Shown: positions 1-5,948, counted from the first letter of the stretch. The stretch: DNA of 5,948 bases from Endomicrobium sp. (GCA_031283985.1 JAITAQ010000023.1:1-5948); one strand, 5' to 3'. The notes: generated from the sequence alone by a model not told the origin. Numbers and translations are program-made.

Positions 1-362
1 GAGAAATTTACCAAATTCCTCCTATGTATTCTGCTTTAAAACATAAAGGTAAAAAACTTTATGAGCTTGCAAGGCAAGGCATAGAAGTTGAAAGAAAATC
101 AAAAAAAATTGTAATAAGCAAGTTTGAAATAATTTCTTATTTCAACGGTATTGTAAGAGTCAGAGTTTCCTGTTCCAGTGGAACATATATAAGAACTTTA
201 GCTCAAGATTTGGGGAAATTTTTAGGATGTGGAGCAACGGTTAAAGCTTTAAGAAGAGAACAGATAGGTGATTTTGACGTAAAAAACGCTTTAAAATATG
301 AAAATTGCGATGAGGCAAATAAAATAATAGAAAATATAATCTCTTTATCGGCATGTATATAA
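1..362 (+). CDS. truB: tRNA pseudouridine(55) synthase TruB, 3' portion (5' end outside window)
   Basis: TruB converts U55 of the tRNA T-loop to pseudouridine in the cytoplasm. Reading from base 3, the frame is open from the window edge and gives 119 residues up to TAA at 360-362. The first residues read EIYQIPPMYSALKHKGKKLY, the family's conserved PPxYSALKxxGxxLYELAR segment. This is followed by GIEVERK, by SSGTYIRTLAQDLG, and by CGATVKALRREQIGDF, all typical of the second half of bacterial TruB. The catalytic Asp lies upstream of the window. The internal ATG at base 24 is not the start, because conserved sequence precedes it. The tail after the ALRR block is short, as in small bacterial TruB forms. 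The gene lies 4 nt upstream of ribF, a pairing common in translation-factor clusters, so the two are probably co-transcribed. Identification is secure. Confidence 0.95.
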   Translation, partial: EIYQIPPMYSALKHKGKKLYELARQGIEVERKSKKIVISKFEIISYFNGIVRVRVSCSSGTYIRTLAQDLGKFLGCGATVKALRREQIGDFDVKNALKYENCDEANKIIENIISLSACI

Positions 363-366
363 ATAA

Positions 367-1251
367 ATGAATAAAAAATCAGTTGTAACCATCGGAGCCT
401 TTGATGGAGTACATAAAGGACATAGGTTCCTTATAGATAAAATTGTGTCGTTAGCAGGAAATAATAAGTTAAAAAGCATAGTGATATCGCTTGAAAAACC
501 TGTAAAGAAGGTTAAAGGACTGCTTACAACTTGCGATGAGAAACTTGAAGAAATAAAGGCTTTAGGTGTTGATGAAATTATTCTGATAAATGTGCCTTCT
601 GAAATTTTAACTTATACTGCAGATAGATTTTTTGAAGAATTTTTACTTGATGAGCTAAATGTTTCAGAAATAGTATGTGCTTCCGATTTTGCTTTTGGCA
701 AAGACAGAAAAGGCGATATAGATTGGCTTAAGAAGAAAGCAAAAAAAAATAATGTTAAAGTAAGTATAGTTAAATATTTAAAAAATTCTTTAAAACAAAT
801 ATCTTCATCTTATATAAGAACGTTGCTTGAAAAAGGTGATTTAAAAAATGCTGCAAAACTATTGGGCAGACACTACTCTTTTTCAGGCATTCCGTTTAAA
901 GATAAAGGCTTTGGTAAAAAGTTAGGGTTTCCTACTGTAAATTTAAAAGTAAATGGTGATAAACTTATTCCAAACGGCGTGTATATAAGTATAATAACGC
1001 AAAAAGACAAAATATATCCGGCTGTTACAAGCATAGGAAATCGGCTTACTTTTAACAGGGGTGGCAAGATTGTTCCTGAAACTTATATTTTAAATTTTGC
1101 CGGCATATGGGAAAAAACTTTGACAAAAGTAATATTATTGAAAAAAATAAGAGATGAAAAAAAATTTAAGAATGCGCAAGCTCTAAAGTCGCAGATTTCA
1201 AAAGATATAGCAAAATCTTCAAAATTTTTTAAATTTTGCAACAGAGTGTAA
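367..1251 (+). CDS. ribF: bifunctional riboflavin kinase / FAD synthetase RibF
   Basis: RibF makes FMN from riboflavin and then FAD from FMN. The 294 residues are close to the usual bacterial length (about 300). The N-terminal adenylyltransferase domain starts with the nucleotide-binding motif GAFDGVHKGH (residues 10-19). It also has ASDFAFGKDRKG (105-116, family DFxFGxxRxG) and SSSYIR (146-151). The C-terminal kinase domain begins near LLGRHY (165) and has GFPTVNL (187-193, the PTxN metal/ATP site), the TSIGNRLTF segment, Glu238 at the position of the catalytic Glu, and IRDEKKF (261-267). The start ATG lies 4 nt after the truB stop. No clear Shine-Dalgarno is visible, so translation may depend on coupling to truB. 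Odd points: the common PHP motif of the first domain appears lost (SLEKP at 41-45), and a run of nine A (741-749) lies in the coding sequence. No frameshift is seen. Confidence 0.95.
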   Translation: MNKKSVVTIGAFDGVHKGHRFLIDKIVSLAGNNKLKSIVISLEKPVKKVKGLLTTCDEKLEEIKALGVDEIILINVPSEILTYTADRFFEEFLLDELNVSEIVCASDFAFGKDRKGDIDWLKKKAKKNNVKVSIVKYLKNSLKQISSSYIRTLLEKGDLKNAAKLLGRHYSFSGIPFKDKGFGKKLGFPTVNLKVNGDKLIPNGVYISIITQKDKIYPAVTSIGNRLTFNRGGKIVPETYILNFAGIWEKTLTKVILLKKIRDEKKFKNAQALKSQISKDIAKSSKFFKFCNRV

Positions 1252-1255
1252 AAAT

Positions 1256-1284
1256 TTGATATTTTTTTGAAGTTTTGGTAAAAT
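1256..1284 (+). promoter_or_regulatory. sigma70-type promoter upstream of the HIT gene and rpsU
   Basis: The -35 box TTGATA (1256-1261, 5 of 6 to consensus) is separated by exactly 17 nt from the -10 box TAAAAT (1279-1284, 5 of 6). An extended -10 TG at 1276-1277 has correct spacing. Transcription would start near 1291, about 20 nt before the HIT start codon. The site fills the 59-nt gap between ribF and the HIT gene, so it would separate the truB-ribF unit from the HIT-rpsU-NIF3-dnaG-rpoD unit. The background is AT-rich, but the combination of both boxes, ideal spacing and TG makes it the best promoter candidate in the window. Confidence 0.65.
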
Positions 1285-1301
1285 TTACAATAATTTTAAG
1301 T

Positions 1302-1305
1302 GGAG
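1302..1305 (+). promoter_or_regulatory. ribosome binding site deciding the HIT start
   Basis: GGAG lies 5 nt before the ATG at 1311. This supports that ATG over the in-frame upstream TTG at 1275, which would lie at or before the predicted transcription start and would add twelve residues not matching the family. Confidence 0.7.
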
Positions 1306-1310
1306 TTTTA

Positions 1311-1676
1311 ATGTCTGACGATTGTCTTTTTTGCAAAATAGCTGAAGGAAAAATTTCATCGCATAAAGTTTATGAAGATGAAGAAGTTTTTGCTTTTAGA
1401 GATATAAATCCTCAAGCTCCTGTTCATATAGTGATTATACCAAAAAAACATATAAATGGATTGGATAATGTTTCTCATGAAGACGAGCAAATGCTTGGTC
1501 ATATTCAAGTTGTGGCTGCAAAAATTGCAAAACAGTTCTCCGAGATGAAGAATGGTTTTCGTGTTATAAATAATTGCGGAGAAGATGGTGGTCAGACTGT
1601 TTTTCATATTCATTATCATCTTCTTGGAGGAAAAGTTTTTAGCTGTCTCTATGGTAATTTTTATGATAAAAATTAA
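1311..1676 (+). CDS. HIT (histidine triad) family hydrolase, HINT/PKCI-like, with altered C-terminus
   Basis: This is a small cytoplasmic HIT protein of the HINT branch; relatives hydrolyse purine nucleoside phosphoramidates and related AMP conjugates. From ATG 1311 it has 121 residues. It opens with DDCLFCKI (Cys5 and Cys8, the common CxxC of bacterial HINTs). It continues with EDEEVFAFRDINPQAPVHI and IPKKHI, typical of the core, then GFRVINN and GQTVF. The HIT motif is H99-I-H101-Y-H103-L-L, with H101 expected to be the nucleophile. The core is intact. The end is unusual: after LGG the family normally finishes with a WPPG-type tail, but here FSCLYG is followed by six extra residues. A single missing base near 1644-1646 would explain this (see findings). 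The gene has its own promoter and lies 31 nt before rpsU. The family call is sure; the exact substrate is not known. Confidence 0.9.
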   Translation: MSDDCLFCKIAEGKISSHKVYEDEEVFAFRDINPQAPVHIVIIPKKHINGLDNVSHEDEQMLGHIQVVAAKIAKQFSEMKNGFRVINNCGEDGGQTVFHIHYHLLGGKVFSCLYGNFYDKN

Positions 1677-1688
1677 ACTTTTTTAAGC

Positions 1689-1697
1689 AAGGAGGTG
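1689..1697 (+). promoter_or_regulatory. extended Shine-Dalgarno of rpsU
   Basis: AAGGAGGTG is a nine-base perfect complement to the conserved 16S rRNA 3' end (CACCUCCUU) and is the strongest such site in the window. It lies 10 nt before the ATG at 1708 (12 nt from GGAGG), a slightly long spacing filled by a run of seven T. Other genes here have only four- or five-base matches or none. Confidence 0.85.
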
Positions 1698-1707
1698 TTT
1701 TTTTAAT

Positions 1708-1917
1708 ATGGTGAATATTAAAGTTCGCGAAGGAGAATCTATTGAAGAGTCTATTAGTCGCTTCAAAAGGGAATGCGAAAGAAATGGAATTATGCAAGAA
1801 ATTAAGAAACGTGAATTCTACAAAGCTCCAAGCGTTTTAAAAAAAGAAAAACTTGCTGAAACAAAGAGAAAAATCCGACGCAAAATGCTTAAATATAACA
1901 GATGGTCAAATAAATGA
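1708..1917 (+). CDS. rpsU: 30S ribosomal protein bS21
   Basis: bS21 is a small basic protein of the 30S platform, near the 16S 3' end and the anti-Shine-Dalgarno, and it assists mRNA binding at initiation. The 69 residues match the family length (about 65-71). The start MVNIKVREGESIEESISRFKR corresponds to the family pattern VxVREGExxExAxRRFKR. Next come the Cys-Glu-Arg helix, the REFYKAPSVLKKEK segment (family REFYExPSxxRRxK) and a Lys/Arg-rich tail. The very strong Shine-Dalgarno and the downstream dnaG-rpoD place it as the first classical gene of the macromolecular synthesis operon. The TGA stop at 1915-1917 is followed by a hairpin. Confidence 0.95.
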   Translation: MVNIKVREGESIEESISRFKRECERNGIMQEIKKREFYKAPSVLKKEKLAETKRKIRRKMLKYNRWSNK

Positions 1918-1924
1918 ATGCATA

Positions 1925-1975
1925 AAAAGAGAGTTATGTTTGGCTAATTGCTAACGCTTAACTCCCTTTTAGTTT
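1925..1975 (+). terminator. terminator-like / attenuator hairpin after rpsU
   Basis: The 5' arm 1925-1936 (AAAAGAGAGTTA) pairs with the 3' arm 1959-1970 (TAACTCCCTTTT) over 12 positions with one A-C mismatch (1930/1965). The 22-nt loop could add a small GTT/AAC stem (1938-1940 with 1953-1955). The 3' arm ends in TTTT and continues AGTTT, so the U tract is interrupted. The A-rich 5' flank would give a partial U tract on the other strand too. It starts 8 nt after the rpsU stop. The AT-rich stem, mismatch and broken U tract suggest a leaky terminator, which suits a site between rpsU and genes needed at lower dose. The Escherichia coli operon has a terminator in the equivalent place. Confidence 0.55.
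1926..1938 (+). repeat. 13-bp direct repeat, copy 1
   Basis: AAAGAGAGTTATG, the 5' arm of the post-rpsU hairpin plus two bases, is repeated exactly at 2135-2147 inside the NIF3 coding sequence. It is also complementary over 12 bases to 2112-2123. Confidence 0.8.
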
Positions 1976-2005
1976 AACAGTCTATGAGCTTTAAGTCGGG
2001 GAAAA

Positions 2006-2962
2006 ATGAAATTGAAAGATATTCAGGATATATTTATAAAAGAGGGAATCAACGAAGATCCCAGAGGATTAAGTGCTGTAGAATCAGATTTGCTGAAACG
2101 CAAAGAAGAATATAACTCTCTTTCGTCTAAAAAGAAAGAGAGTTATGATATAGAAAGTCTTAGTAACCCATATTATGATTCAAGAATTATTTACGGCGGT
2201 CCAGATATTTATGCAAAAGCTATTTTGGTTGGCATAGATATAGAAACACAAGAACTTTTGCTAGCTAAAAATCTTATGAATTCAGGAAGAAAAATAGATT
2301 TAGTTATAGCGCATCATCCAGAAGGGTACGCTTACTCAACATTTTACAGTATTATAGGTATGCAGACCGATATTTTAAATAATCAGGGAATACCTATAAA
2401 TATTACAGAAAAAATTGTTTCAGAAAAAATTAGAGAAGTTCAAAAAAATGTTTTTCCTAAAAATAACGAAAGAATTTACGATGCTGCGAAACTTTTAAAT
2501 ATTCCTTTTATGACTGCCCATTCTGTAGCTGACAATCACGTTGCGTCGTTTTTACAGAGACAGATAGATGCACTAAAACCTGTTTATTTAAAAGAAATCG
2601 TAGATCTGTTAAACGTATATCCAGAATACCAGCACGCAACTAAAATAGGTCAAGCGCCTTTTATTTTGTGTGGAAGCGATTTTTCAAGATGTGGAAAGGT
2701 TTTTGTTGATATGACAGGTGGCACTGAAGGACCATTGGAATCTTTTGAAAAACTTGCGACAGCTGGAATAGGGACTATAGTTGGAATGCATTTAAGCTCT
2801 AAAGCTGCTAAAGAAGCGGAAAAACATCACTTAAATGTTATTTTAGCTGGGCATACTTCATCTGACAATTTGGGTCTTAACCTTTTGTTTGATAAGCTTG
2901 AAAATAAATCAGGTAAACTTGAATTTATAGAATGCTCAGGATTTAGAAGATTCAGAAGATAA
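2006..2962 (+). CDS. NIF3/DUF34 family metal-binding protein
   Basis: This 318-residue protein belongs to the NIF3 (NGG1p-interacting factor 3-like, DUF34) family: widespread cytoplasmic proteins that bind two metal ions and have no firmly settled function. Some are labelled GTP cyclohydrolase 1 type 2, a label I would not rely on. Visible metal-site candidates are His103-His104 in LVIAHHPEG, His172 and Asp176 in TAHSVADNH, and His283 with Asp287 in LAGHTSSDNLG. The variant differs from short YbgI types in its N-terminal extension (IKEGINEDPRG, then NPYYDSRIIYG), as in the roughly 320-residue forms. The start ATG 2006 has GGGGA at 1998-2002, close to the start codon. The gene ends one base before dnaG, so the two are presumably coupled. 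Codons 36-47 contain a perfect hairpin. The family assignment is good; the role in this operon is unknown. Bacillus subtilis also has a NIF3 protein (YqfO) encoded near dnaG-sigA. Confidence 0.88.
   Translation: MKLKDIQDIFIKEGINEDPRGLSAVESDLLKRKEEYNSLSSKKKESYDIESLSNPYYDSRIIYGGPDIYAKAILVGIDIETQELLLAKNLMNSGRKIDLVIAHHPEGYAYSTFYSIIGMQTDILNNQGIPINITEKIVSEKIREVQKNVFPKNNERIYDAAKLLNIPFMTAHSVADNHVASFLQRQIDALKPVYLKEIVDLLNVYPEYQHATKIGQAPFILCGSDFSRCGKVFVDMTGGTEGPLESFEKLATAGIGTIVGMHLSSKAAKEAEKHHLNVILAGHTSSDNLGLNLLFDKLENKSGKLEFIECSGFRRFRR
2112..2146 (+). repeat. perfect 13-bp inverted repeat inside the NIF3 gene
   Basis: ATAACTCTCTTTC (2112-2124) and GAAAGAGAGTTAT (2134-2146) are exact reverse complements around a 9-nt loop, over codons 36-47 of the NIF3 gene. 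No U tract follows, so it does not look like a terminator. Confidence 0.85.
2135..2147 (+). repeat. 13-bp direct repeat, copy 2
   Basis: This is an exact copy of AAAGAGAGTTATG at 1926-1938, here forming the 3' arm of the intragenic hairpin (codons for Lys-Glu-Ser-Tyr-Asp). Confidence 0.8.
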
Positions 2963-2963
2963 A

Positions 2964-4724
2964 ATGGTTATATCTGAGGATATAATAGAAAAAATAAGAC
3001 TCTCAAACAGCATAGAGTTTGTTGTAAGAGAGTATCTTTCAGATTTGAAAAAGGCAGGTCGCAATTGGAAAGCCTGTTGCCCTTTTCATAATGAGAAAAC
3101 TCCGTCTTTTGTCGTAAGTCCTGAGAAAGGTATTTTTAGATGTTTTGGCTGTAATACGGCGGGAGATGTTTTTAAGTTTGTTATGCTTGCGGATAATATA
3201 TCTTGGCTTGAAGCTGTAAGAAGATTGGCTCAAAAAGCAGGAATAACAATTCAAGAAACTAAAAAAAATATAACAAAAGCATCAGAAAAATCTGAAATAT
3301 TTGACATTTTGGAAAATTCGGCTATATTTTATCATAGATGTTTGTTTGAAAATTCAAGTGCAGGCAAGGTTAGAGATTATCTAAAAAGTCGTGGTATAAC
3401 AAATGATACTATAAATAAATTTAACCTTGGTTTTGCTCCTAAGGGTCAGCTTTTGCAGTTGGCTTTGAAAAAAGGACATACTGCCGATGAACTTGCAAAA
3501 GCAGGTTTAATAACCAAAACTGAGAGAGGAACTTTTTTTGAATATATGTCAGAACGCATTGTATTCCCTATTTATGATGCACAGGGAAGAGTCGTTGCGT
3601 TTGGGGGCAGGACTATTGGTAATCAAAAACCTAAATATTTGAATACTCCTGAGACAATCGTTTATTCTAAATCGTCAAATCTTTATGGTTTGTACCAAAC
3701 TTTGTCTGATCTTAGAAGAGAAAGAAAGATAATTGTTCTTGAAGGGTATATAGACGTTGTAATTCCGCAACAGTTTGGCATAGTTGGAGCAGTAGCGACG
3801 CTGGGTACGGCATTTACTCAAAATCATGCGAAATTAGTTACAAGATATTGTGATGAGGTAACATTGCTTTTTGATGCGGATAATGCCGGCAGAACAGCTA
3901 CTCATAAAGCCTTGGAAATTTTAACAGAGAGTGGTATGGATGCTAAAGTTTCTTCTTTACCGGAACATGTTGACGCTGATGAATATCTGAATCAGCATGG
4001 AAAAGAGAAATTTTTAAAATTGTTGTCACATACTTCTAAAAGCGCTATAGATTTTATGATTGACATAGTTTATCGAAGCACGTTGCTGATTGGAAAAGTT
4101 GTTTCTCCTGAAACAAAAGCTAAAGCAGTATCAATTCTTTTAGATTTTGTATCAAAAAGTTCAAATACAATAGTTCAAAGAGAATGGATAAAAAAAGTAG
4201 CTCAACATATAAATATAGACGAAGGAGCTGTTTGGCAAGAGTTTAAAAAGAAACAAAATCTGAAAATAAAGAGCTATTTTAATGACGATCTTAAAAATTT
4301 AATTTCTAAAACGGTCAAAAATAAAAAGATTATCATGTCTTTAGAAGAAAATCTCTTAAATCTGATTTTAAATAATAGAGATTACCTTGAAAGAGTTGGA
4401 GCAGATTTTTTTCAAGATGCAAGGTGTCAAAAAATTTATGGTTTACTGGCTTCCGGATTAAGTGATGCGGAAATATTAAACGAACTGTCGTCAGAAGAAA
4501 TCATATGGTTTTCAGATCTTACTTTAAATTCAATTGAGTATAACGATGTAAATGAAGCTTTTTTAATTATCTTAAAAGATATGGAAGAACACAATTATAG
4601 ACGAAGAAGGCAGCAGCTTGAGAGGGAAATTCTTTTGATGACAGAAGGTAAAAAAGAAAAAGATAGCGCTTTATTTGAAGAATATAAAAAATTAACAACA
4701 CTCTTGAAGGGATCGGTGAATTGA
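2964..4724 (+). CDS. dnaG: DNA primase DnaG
   Basis: DnaG makes the RNA primers for leading- and lagging-strand replication, recruited by the DnaB helicase. The 586 residues match the usual 580-610. The N-terminal CHC2 zinc finger is complete: Cys39 and His42 in [12 protein letters not shown], and Cys60 and Cys63 in FRCFGC. The polymerase core has FGGRTIG (213-219) and [10 protein letters not shown] (222-231). The TOPRIM part has LEGYIDV with Glu260, FDADNAGR with Asp304 and Asp306 (often DGD in relatives), and VDADEYL. From about residue 458 a helical C-terminal domain corresponds to the DnaB-binding region. ATG 2964 is one base after the NIF3 stop, with only a weak AGAAG upstream, so translation is probably coupled. 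The residues after this ATG already match the family N-terminus. The gene is one base from rpoD, the classical primase-sigma pairing. Confidence 0.97.
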   Translation: MVISEDIIEKIRLSNSIEFVVREYLSDLKKAGRNWKACCPFHNEKTPSFVVSPEKGIFRCFGCNTAGDVFKFVMLADNISWLEAVRRLAQKAGITIQETKKNITKASEKSEIFDILENSAIFYHRCLFENSSAGKVRDYLKSRGITNDTINKFNLGFAPKGQLLQLALKKGHTADELAKAGLITKTERGTFFEYMSERIVFPIYDAQGRVVAFGGRTIGNQKPKYLNTPETIVYSKSSNLYGLYQTLSDLRRERKIIVLEGYIDVVIPQQFGIVGAVATLGTAFTQNHAKLVTRYCDEVTLLFDADNAGRTATHKALEILTESGMDAKVSSLPEHVDADEYLNQHGKEKFLKLLSHTSKSAIDFMIDIVYRSTLLIGKVVSPETKAKAVSILLDFVSKSSNTIVQREWIKKVAQHINIDEGAVWQEFKKKQNLKIKSYFNDDLKNLISKTVKNKKIIMSLEENLLNLILNNRDYLERVGADFFQDARCQKIYGLLASGLSDAEILNELSSEEIIWFSDLTLNSIEYNDVNEAFLIILKDMEEHNYRRRRQQLEREILLMTEGKKEKDSALFEEYKKLTTLLKGSVN

Positions 4725-4725
4725 A

Positions 4726-5948
4726 ATGGCAAAAAGAGATCTATTTCAAGGTTTAATTGACATCGGTAAAGAGCAGGGATATCTTACATATGAGGATATA
4801 AGTAATAATCTTCCACAAAAATATATGGTCGCTGAAAAGATTGACAGTTTTTTTTGCACTTTGGAAAAACATGGCATTCATGTTCTGCAGGATAAAGATG
4901 TTGAAAAAGAAAAAAAGAATACAGCAGAAGCTGTTGAACAGTCTGTAAAAATAATAGAAGAGAAAGAAGATATAAATCCCATAAGAATGTATTTAAGCAA
5001 GATGGCAAAAGTTCCTTTGCTTGAAAGGTCTGTTGAAGTTGAGTTGGCAAAAAACATAAGAGAAAATGAAAAGAAGCTTAAATTTATAGTTTTGGAATCT
5101 CCTATTATAGTAAAAGAAATAAGAAATTGGGAAACTCTTATAAGCCAGCAGGAAATGACAACTAAAGAATTGATGCCAAGAGGACGAAAGTCTCAAGCTC
5201 AGTTAAGGGTAATGGGTGTAAAAATAAAAACCGCTGTAAAAAAGATAAATCTTATAGAAAAAAGTATAAACTATCATGAGGAAAAGTTGAAACTTAAATC
5301 TATATCTCAAAAAGATAGAGAATGTCATTTAAATAAAGTTAAACAGCTCCGTAACGAGATAATAAATCTCATTGTAAGACTTAATTTGAATGAAGATAAA
5401 ATTAAAAGACTTATAAATAAAATTAAAACTATAGCCCATAAGCTTAATGAAATAAAAGACAGTATTAGAAGATTTGAACGAAGATATAAGAATTCTTTTT
5501 CAAAGGTTCAGACTTTATTCAAGCAGTATGAAGCGGGTAGGATTTCAGCTGCTGATTTTAAAAAATCTACGGGTGCGCCTGTAAAAAACGCAAGTGAAGA
5601 TTTAAAAAATCTTAAAAGTTTTCTTGAAAGACAAGTGATTATGCAGGAAGGTTTTGTTATAACTGCTGAAGAACTGATAGAGACTGACAGAAAAATAAGA
5701 GAACTTGAAGAAGTTATTCATAGGGATAAAATAAAACTCATTGAAGCTAACTTTAGGCTTGTTGTTTCTATAGCAAAAAAACATGTTGGTATAAGCAATT
5801 TGGAATTGTCTGATCTTATACAGGAAGGAAATCTTGGACTTTCTAAGGCTGTTGAGAAGTTTGAGTGGAAGAGGGGTTTTAAGTTTTCAACTTACGCTAC
5901 TTGGTGGATAAGACAATCTATAAACAGGGCTATTGCTGATCAAGCAAG
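4726..5948 (+). CDS. rpoD: primary sigma factor (RpoD/SigA), 3' end outside window
   Basis: This is the housekeeping sigma factor that directs RNA polymerase to promoters. The frame from ATG 4726 stays open to the window end (407 codons plus two bases). Residues 1-60 ([20 protein letters not shown]) resemble region 1.1. Region 1.2 starts at about 82 ([20 protein letters not shown]). Roughly residues 115-330 are a Lys/Glu-rich, probably coiled non-conserved insert. Region 2 begins near 337 ([17 protein letters not shown]), has [10 protein letters not shown], then the promoter-melting and -10 reading segment [20 protein letters not shown] (386-405). Regions 3 and 4 lie beyond the window. GGTGA (4715-4719) lies 6 nt before the start, overlapping the end of dnaG. 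The 1-nt gap shows co-translation with dnaG. The presence of region 1.1 and a long insert marks it as a group 1 sigma rather than an alternative factor. Confidence 0.96.
   Translation, partial: MAKRDLFQGLIDIGKEQGYLTYEDISNNLPQKYMVAEKIDSFFCTLEKHGIHVLQDKDVEKEKKNTAEAVEQSVKIIEEKEDINPIRMYLSKMAKVPLLERSVEVELAKNIRENEKKLKFIVLESPIIVKEIRNWETLISQQEMTTKELMPRGRKSQAQLRVMGVKIKTAVKKINLIEKSINYHEEKLKLKSISQKDRECHLNKVKQLRNEIINLIVRLNLNEDKIKRLINKIKTIAHKLNEIKDSIRRFERRYKNSFSKVQTLFKQYEAGRISAADFKKSTGAPVKNASEDLKNLKSFLERQVIMQEGFVITAEELIETDRKIRELEEVIHRDKIKLIEANFRLVVSIAKKHVGISNLELSDLIQEGNLGLSKAVEKFEWKRGFKFSTYATWWIRQSINRAIADQA

Noticed and set aside
873..1067. Reverse-strand open frame of 64 codons within ribF
   Set aside because: Lies entirely over a clear ribF coding region, with no family resemblance; an antisense shadow.
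1220..1268. Possible terminator at the end of ribF (CAAAATTT/AAATTTTG palindrome and a later T run)
   Set aside because: Stems are almost pure A-T with no GC core, the first lies inside the coding sequence, and the T run overlaps the promoter spacer; not convincing.
1275..1310. TTG at 1275 as an upstream start for the HIT protein
   Set aside because: It has no ribosome site, precedes the predicted transcription start, and the residues it adds do not match the family; ATG 1311 has GGAG at proper distance.
1356..1619. Reverse-strand open frame of 87 codons within the HIT gene
   Set aside because: Antisense to the conserved HIT core; its composition is that expected of reversed coding sequence.
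2999..3034. ACTCTC ... GAGAGT inverted repeat at the start of dnaG, reminiscent of the hairpin arms upstream
   Set aside because: Only 6 bp with an uneven, interrupted interior; within chance expectation.
3039..3254. Reverse-strand open frame of 71 codons within dnaG
   Set aside because: Antisense to the primase zinc-finger region; its composition simply mirrors dnaG.
4784..5196. Two reverse-strand open frames (88 and 67 codons) over the start of rpoD
   Set aside because: Both overlap the long forward rpoD frame, which has recognisable region 1.1 and 1.2; no independent support.
5390..5430. Near-repeat ATAAAATTAAAA twice in rpoD
   Set aside because: Encodes similar Lys/Ile heptad-like residues in the helical non-conserved insert; explained by coding bias.
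5602..5784. Reverse-strand open frame of 60 codons
   Set aside because: Antisense to rpoD between the non-conserved insert and region 2.

Overview
This is a low-GC bacterial chromosome segment packed with housekeeping genes, all on the + strand. The standard code is used, because TGA ends rpsU and dnaG. No gene-free stretch exceeds 90 bases, and I see no mobile element, CRISPR array, tRNA or rRNA. The organism cannot be fixed from sequence alone. The AT richness, poly-A runs, a primary sigma factor with a long non-conserved insert (unlike typical Bacillota SigA) and the gene order would fit an Elusimicrobiota/Endomicrobium-like bacterium, but that is an inference.

Layout: (1) 1-1251, the 3' end of truB followed 4 nt later by ribF. 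This is the tail of the familiar nusA-infB-rbfA-truB-ribF type of cluster. (2) 1252-1917, a good sigma70-type promoter, a HIT-family hydrolase gene with an unusual C-terminus, and rpsU (bS21), which has the strongest Shine-Dalgarno in the window. (3) 1918-2005, an 88-nt spacer holding a terminator-like hairpin. (4) 2006-5948, a tight set of a NIF3/DUF34 gene, dnaG and rpoD (cut by the window end), with 1-nt spacings.

Regions 2-4 form a version of the classical macromolecular synthesis operon rpsU-dnaG-rpoD, which links initiation of translation, replication and transcription. A NIF3-family gene is inserted between rpsU and dnaG, and a HIT gene sits in front. As in Escherichia coli, a hairpin follows rpsU and could lower expression of the downstream genes. 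Its 5' arm recurs as an exact 13-mer inside the NIF3 gene, where it forms a perfect 13-bp hairpin, so the two hairpins could exchange partners. This is the most unusual structure I found. I saw no evidence of a wholly novel multi-gene system.
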